Assembly: GCA_937899305.1 (NCBI GenBank)
Contig: CALDJV010000944.1
Location: forward strand, 1 to 7,462
Reading direction: 5' to 3'
Length of the DNA: 7,462 nt
From: an uncultured Cytophagaceae bacterium
GTDB lineage: Bacteria > Bacteroidota > Bacteroidia > Cytophagales > Microscillaceae
The notes under the pieces were generated by a model that was given only the letters and a program-made list of their open reading frames with translations, was not told where the DNA came from and ran no database searches. Each line of letters begins with the position of its first letter. Positions within the stretch are counted from its first letter, which is position 1. Positions 5,704 to 7,462 of this stretch are shown here, piece after piece. Position numbers and translations under genes: made by a program.

Positions 5704-6326
5704 GTTTCAAGCTTTTTTTTGAGGCTATTTTGTGTCAGTTAAAAAGTAGCCCATTCATTGAAGTGACCAAAGCAGTACTTCATGGGGAGCCAAGCAGATT
5801 CACCTTAGAGGATCGAGACTTTACGTTGTCGGCTGAACTCTTGAATTTTTATACCAGTATGGATGGCTGTGATATTGTTTGGCATTGTGATTTGAATCAA
5901 CATCCTACTTTAGAAAAATTTGCCGAAGACGATGACCGAATTGAAGGACGGATTCGAATCAATAAACTGATTGACTTATACGCTCCTAATTGGAAGCTGA
6001 TTGATTTTTTTAAGGATCAGTTTGACGAACTTGAAGCGCAAGACCTGAGGGTATTTCGACAATTTGATGTCAACGATGACTATACCAGAGTAGGGTTTCT
6101 GAGAGAGGAAAAGCATTATGATTCTGAACTGTACTTCTTGCTAGAAGACGCTGACGGTTTTTCTCCTGCACCTTATTCATTCCATCAGTATATCAAAAAC
6201 ATGGCCACGTACCTAGGCTGGCAGGCTTGGCCTTATCATTCTTTTATGGAGGATGAGGAGTTTGATAAAAAAGTAGCCCATTACAAAAAGCAATTGTTTT
6301 CAGAAGATATTACCCAAAGTTTATAG
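5700..6326 (+). CDS. Acidic SMI1/KNR4 (SUKH)-like protein
   Basis: A 208-residue protein with no signal peptide or membrane segment and a strongly acidic composition. LSAELLNFYTSMDGCDIVWH (43-62) looks like the SUKH core, where a helix of the type lp..l..fY...nG ends in a strand with a conserved Trp. IEGRIRINKL (81-90) matches the following G.i.i strand. The C-terminal half (RVGFLREE, YFLLEDADG, then FHQYIKNMATYLGWQAWP) also follows the late helix of SUKH proteins, which often sits near a Gly-Trp pair. SUKH domains act as scaffolds or as immunity proteins against secreted toxins; no toxin gene is visible here. The ATG at 5700 overlaps the stop of the carbonic anhydrase-like gene by four bases (ATGA). 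The family call rests on pattern recall, not a search, so it could be an unrelated DUF. Confidence 0.5.
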   Translation: MSFKLFFEAILCQLKSSPFIEVTKAVLHGEPSRFTLEDRDFTLSAELLNFYTSMDGCDIVWHCDLNQHPTLEKFAEDDDRIEGRIRINKLIDLYAPNWKLIDFFKDQFDELEAQDLRVFRQFDVNDDYTRVGFLREEKHYDSELYFLLEDADGFSPAPYSFHQYIKNMATYLGWQAWPYHSFMEDEEFDKKVAHYKKQLFSEDITQSL

Positions 6327-6393
6327 GGTAATCATAAACTTCCTTACAGGGCTATTTGGTAAGCTATTAAGGTGGTACGTTGACTTTCTATTT

Positions 6394-7074
6394 TTAAAAA
6401 GAAAACAAAAGGCCTGTTACGATTCCCCAAGTAGGTAGATTGTAAGAATTACGAATGCCAATATAGGCGGTATTACGTTGAGAGGTTCGTCGGTTAAAGA
6501 AATGAAACTTGATGCCTGCTTCGTAACTCCCTTGGGGGATCTGGAGAAAATTGCCAGCTTCGTTGTTGTAGTTTCCACCAAAGTTTCGATTAAACTCAAA
6601 AAGTAGTGGAGATACATAAAGTGCCATTTTTTGATGGTTATTGAGATCAAAGTGAATATTGATGCTTTCGGGAATGACAACCCCAATTACAGTTCCCAAA
6701 ATCAATCCTGTGACAAGGGCTTCACTGGTTCCAAGGAGGGCACCTATGGAAGCAAAGTTAACACCCACAAAGGGGCCAAGGTAAAGACCCGGAAAAGTTT
6801 TAAAATAGACATAATTTTTGTCCTGACTAATGAGTGGAATCCCTACGCTCATCTGCCAACTCAAACTGATGGCATCAGCAATGTAAGCATCTACATTGAC
6901 TCCAAGGCTTATAAAATTATTGGTTTGGAAGGTATGGAGATTTTCCAGGCTACCCGAAATGTACACCGTCTTGGTAGGGTGAGTAATTGGGTGGGTGTTT
7001 TGGGCTTGGGTAGGCAAAAACATTCCACCAAACAAGAAAAATACAACCACGGATAAAATCTGTTTGATACTCAT
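6394..7074 (-). CDS. Secreted, probable outer-membrane beta-barrel protein of unknown function
   Basis: A 226-residue protein. The N-terminus (MSIKQILSVVVFFLFGGMFLPTQAQ) is a clear Sec signal peptide, with cleavage expected after TQA or TQAQ. The mature part has many short aromatic/glycine-rich strands (VYISGSLEN, ISLGVNVDAYI, LYLGPFVGVNF, MALYVSPLLFEF, YEAGIKFHFF, TAYIGIRNSYN) and ends WGIVTGLLFSF, with the terminal Phe typical of outer-membrane barrels. Unusually, residues about 98-135 form a long Gly/Ala/Ile/Leu/Val-rich stretch that could be a hydrophobic hairpin or transmembrane helix. No named family is recognised. It is convergent with the SUKH-like gene, 67 bases apart, with no clear terminator between; an AT-rich TTTTTAAAAA palindrome (6391-6400) overlaps its stop codon. 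Its upstream region holds palindrome copy 4 at -43 to -65. Confidence 0.75.
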   Translation of the reverse strand: MSIKQILSVVVFFLFGGMFLPTQAQNTHPITHPTKTVYISGSLENLHTFQTNNFISLGVNVDAYIADAISLSWQMSVGIPLISQDKNYVYFKTFPGLYLGPFVGVNFASIGALLGTSEALVTGLILGTVIGVVIPESINIHFDLNNHQKMALYVSPLLFEFNRNFGGNYNNEAGNFLQIPQGSYEAGIKFHFFNRRTSQRNTAYIGIRNSYNLPTWGIVTGLLFSF

Positions 7075-7097
7075 CAGGATTTTGCTTTTCTAATACA

Positions 7098-7128
7098 TGT
7101 AAATAAATAGGAAATACTTATGGACAAA
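7098..7128 (-). promoter_or_regulatory. Weak candidate promoter of the secreted-protein gene, overlapping palindrome copy 4
   Basis: On the minus strand TTTG (7125-7128) lies inside the palindrome and is followed after 19 bases by TATTTACA (7098-7105). The spacing fits the Bacteroidota promoter form but the second box matches poorly. If real, anything binding the palindrome would cover the upstream box. Confidence 0.22.
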
Positions 7129-7140
7129 ATGTCCATAAGA
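7116..7140 (+). repeat. Dispersed GGACA-type palindrome, copy 4
   Basis: The core is a perfect inverted repeat with 10-base arms CTTATGGACA (7117-7126) and TGTCCATAAG (7130-7139) around AAA. Compared with copies 2 and 3, one T-G pair is replaced by A-T and another T-G by T-A, so the arm sequence has changed while pairing is kept. It sits 43 bases upstream of the secreted-protein start codon, next to the terminator at 7148-7170. Confidence 0.8.
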
Positions 7141-7147
7141 AAAAAGT

Positions 7148-7170
7148 AAAAGCAGAAACTTTCTGCTTTT
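7148..7170 (-). terminator. Intrinsic terminator for the gene ending at 7323
   Basis: The arms AAAAGCAGAA and TTCTGCTTTT form a perfect 10-base stem with a 3-base loop. On the minus strand the stem is followed by TTTTAC and a run of six T bases, the expected terminator form. It lies about 150 bases after the stop codon of the minus-strand gene entering from the right and before the secreted-protein gene, so it would insulate the two. Confidence 0.6.
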
Positions 7171-7172
7171 CC

Positions 7173-7236
7173 AGATTTGCAATCCTACTCATGTGAATTA
7201 CAAATTTACTACCAGTGAGGTACAGATTGCAAATCT
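7173..7236. repeat. Large REP-like inverted repeat
   Basis: A perfect 12-base inverted repeat, AGATTTGCAATC (7173-7184) and GATTGCAAATCT (7225-7236), encloses 40 bases. The stem continues imperfectly inward, where CTACTCA on the left faces TGAGGTAC on the right. A related GAATTACAAATTT occurs in the middle. Palindromes of the GATTRCAAATC type are common intergenic repeats in Bacteroidota and resemble substrates of REP-associated transposases; that link is inference. Confidence 0.6.
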
Positions 7237-7322
7237 ATACCAGCTTGGTTGTAATCTTAAGCCAAAGGCTCAATTTAGTAATAAGCCATTAAAATAAGTG
7301 AATTTAGAATAAACTACTTACC

Positions 7323-7462
7323 TTATATCATTACATACCGCTTCAATACTTCCAATTCACTCGCAATCTTGGCCAGTTTGATCTCAAGTTTCAACTGGGC
7401 CTTGCGGCCGTTTTTTTCCAATTTTTCTTTAGTCAGGGTGTGGTGCAGCCGTAGCCAACTTT
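7323..7462 (-). CDS. C-terminal end of an unrecognised protein, 5' part beyond the window
   Basis: One minus-strand frame is open from the right edge to a TAA at 7323-7325, giving 45 residues that begin SWLRLHHTLTKEKLEKNGRK and end LEVLKRYVMI. The segment is basic, with regularly spaced Leu/Ile/Ala, and looks like a C-terminal amphipathic or coiled-coil helix. A terminator lies about 150 bases downstream on the same strand, which supports a real gene end. Too little is visible to name a family. Confidence 0.6.
   Translation of the reverse strand, partial: SWLRLHHTLTKEKLEKNGRKAQLKLEIKLAKIASELEVLKRYVMI

Noticed and set aside
6385..6404. AT-rich palindrome TTTTTAAAAA with flanking TTTC/GAAA as a bidirectional terminator
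   Set aside because: It lacks a GC stem and a loop, and it overlaps the stop codon of the secreted-protein gene.
6631..7056. 141-codon plus-strand frame opposite the secreted-protein gene
   Set aside because: The minus-strand frame has a signal peptide and a barrel-like C-terminus; the plus frame has no domain features.

Overview
The window looks like Bacteroidota DNA, most likely from the Cytophagales (Microscilla-like), but that placement is inference. It is AT-rich and its genes lack Shine-Dalgarno sites. The best promoter candidate resembles the Bacteroidota TTTG / TAnnTTTG form. Its long spacers are filled with short repeats and palindromes. No rRNA, tRNA, CRISPR array or complete insertion sequence was found.

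Left third, all minus strand. A short-type ParA ATPase gene (1628-2371) overlaps a ParB-like gene (706-1635) by 8 bases. 58 bases further on is pyrD (quinone-dependent dihydroorotate dehydrogenase), which runs off the left edge. ParB carries DGHNRHR where canonical ParB has the CTP-binding GERRxR box, so this looks like the accessory (plasmid/phage/integrative-element) type of partition pair sitting beside a core pyrimidine gene. Upstream of parA lies a minus-strand short-chain dehydrogenase (2549-3406) of the retinol-dehydrogenase-like type.

Middle. A 661-base spacer (3407-4067) holds a cluster of hairpins and two identical 28-base direct repeats that contain a palindrome. A DIP1984-family coiled-coil protein follows on the plus strand (4068-4502). 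A second spacer of 670 bases (4503-5172) carries a scattered ATTGTT array and two different 7-base-period tandem arrays.

Right third. A gamma-class carbonic anhydrase-like protein (5173-5703) and an acidic SMI1/KNR4 (SUKH)-like protein (5700-6326) form a tight plus-strand pair sharing ATGA. Convergent to them is a secreted, probably outer-membrane protein (6394-7074, minus). Its upstream region holds a fourth copy of the palindrome, a terminator and a large REP-like inverted repeat. The C-terminus of an unrecognised minus-strand gene ends at 7323.

The most notable unexplained signal is the four-copy 25-base palindrome built on GGACA-AAA-TGTCC (2522, 3775, 3945, 7116). It lies only between genes, and its copies differ by changes that keep the arms paired. 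It could be a ParB or other regulator site, or an RNA hairpin/REP family.
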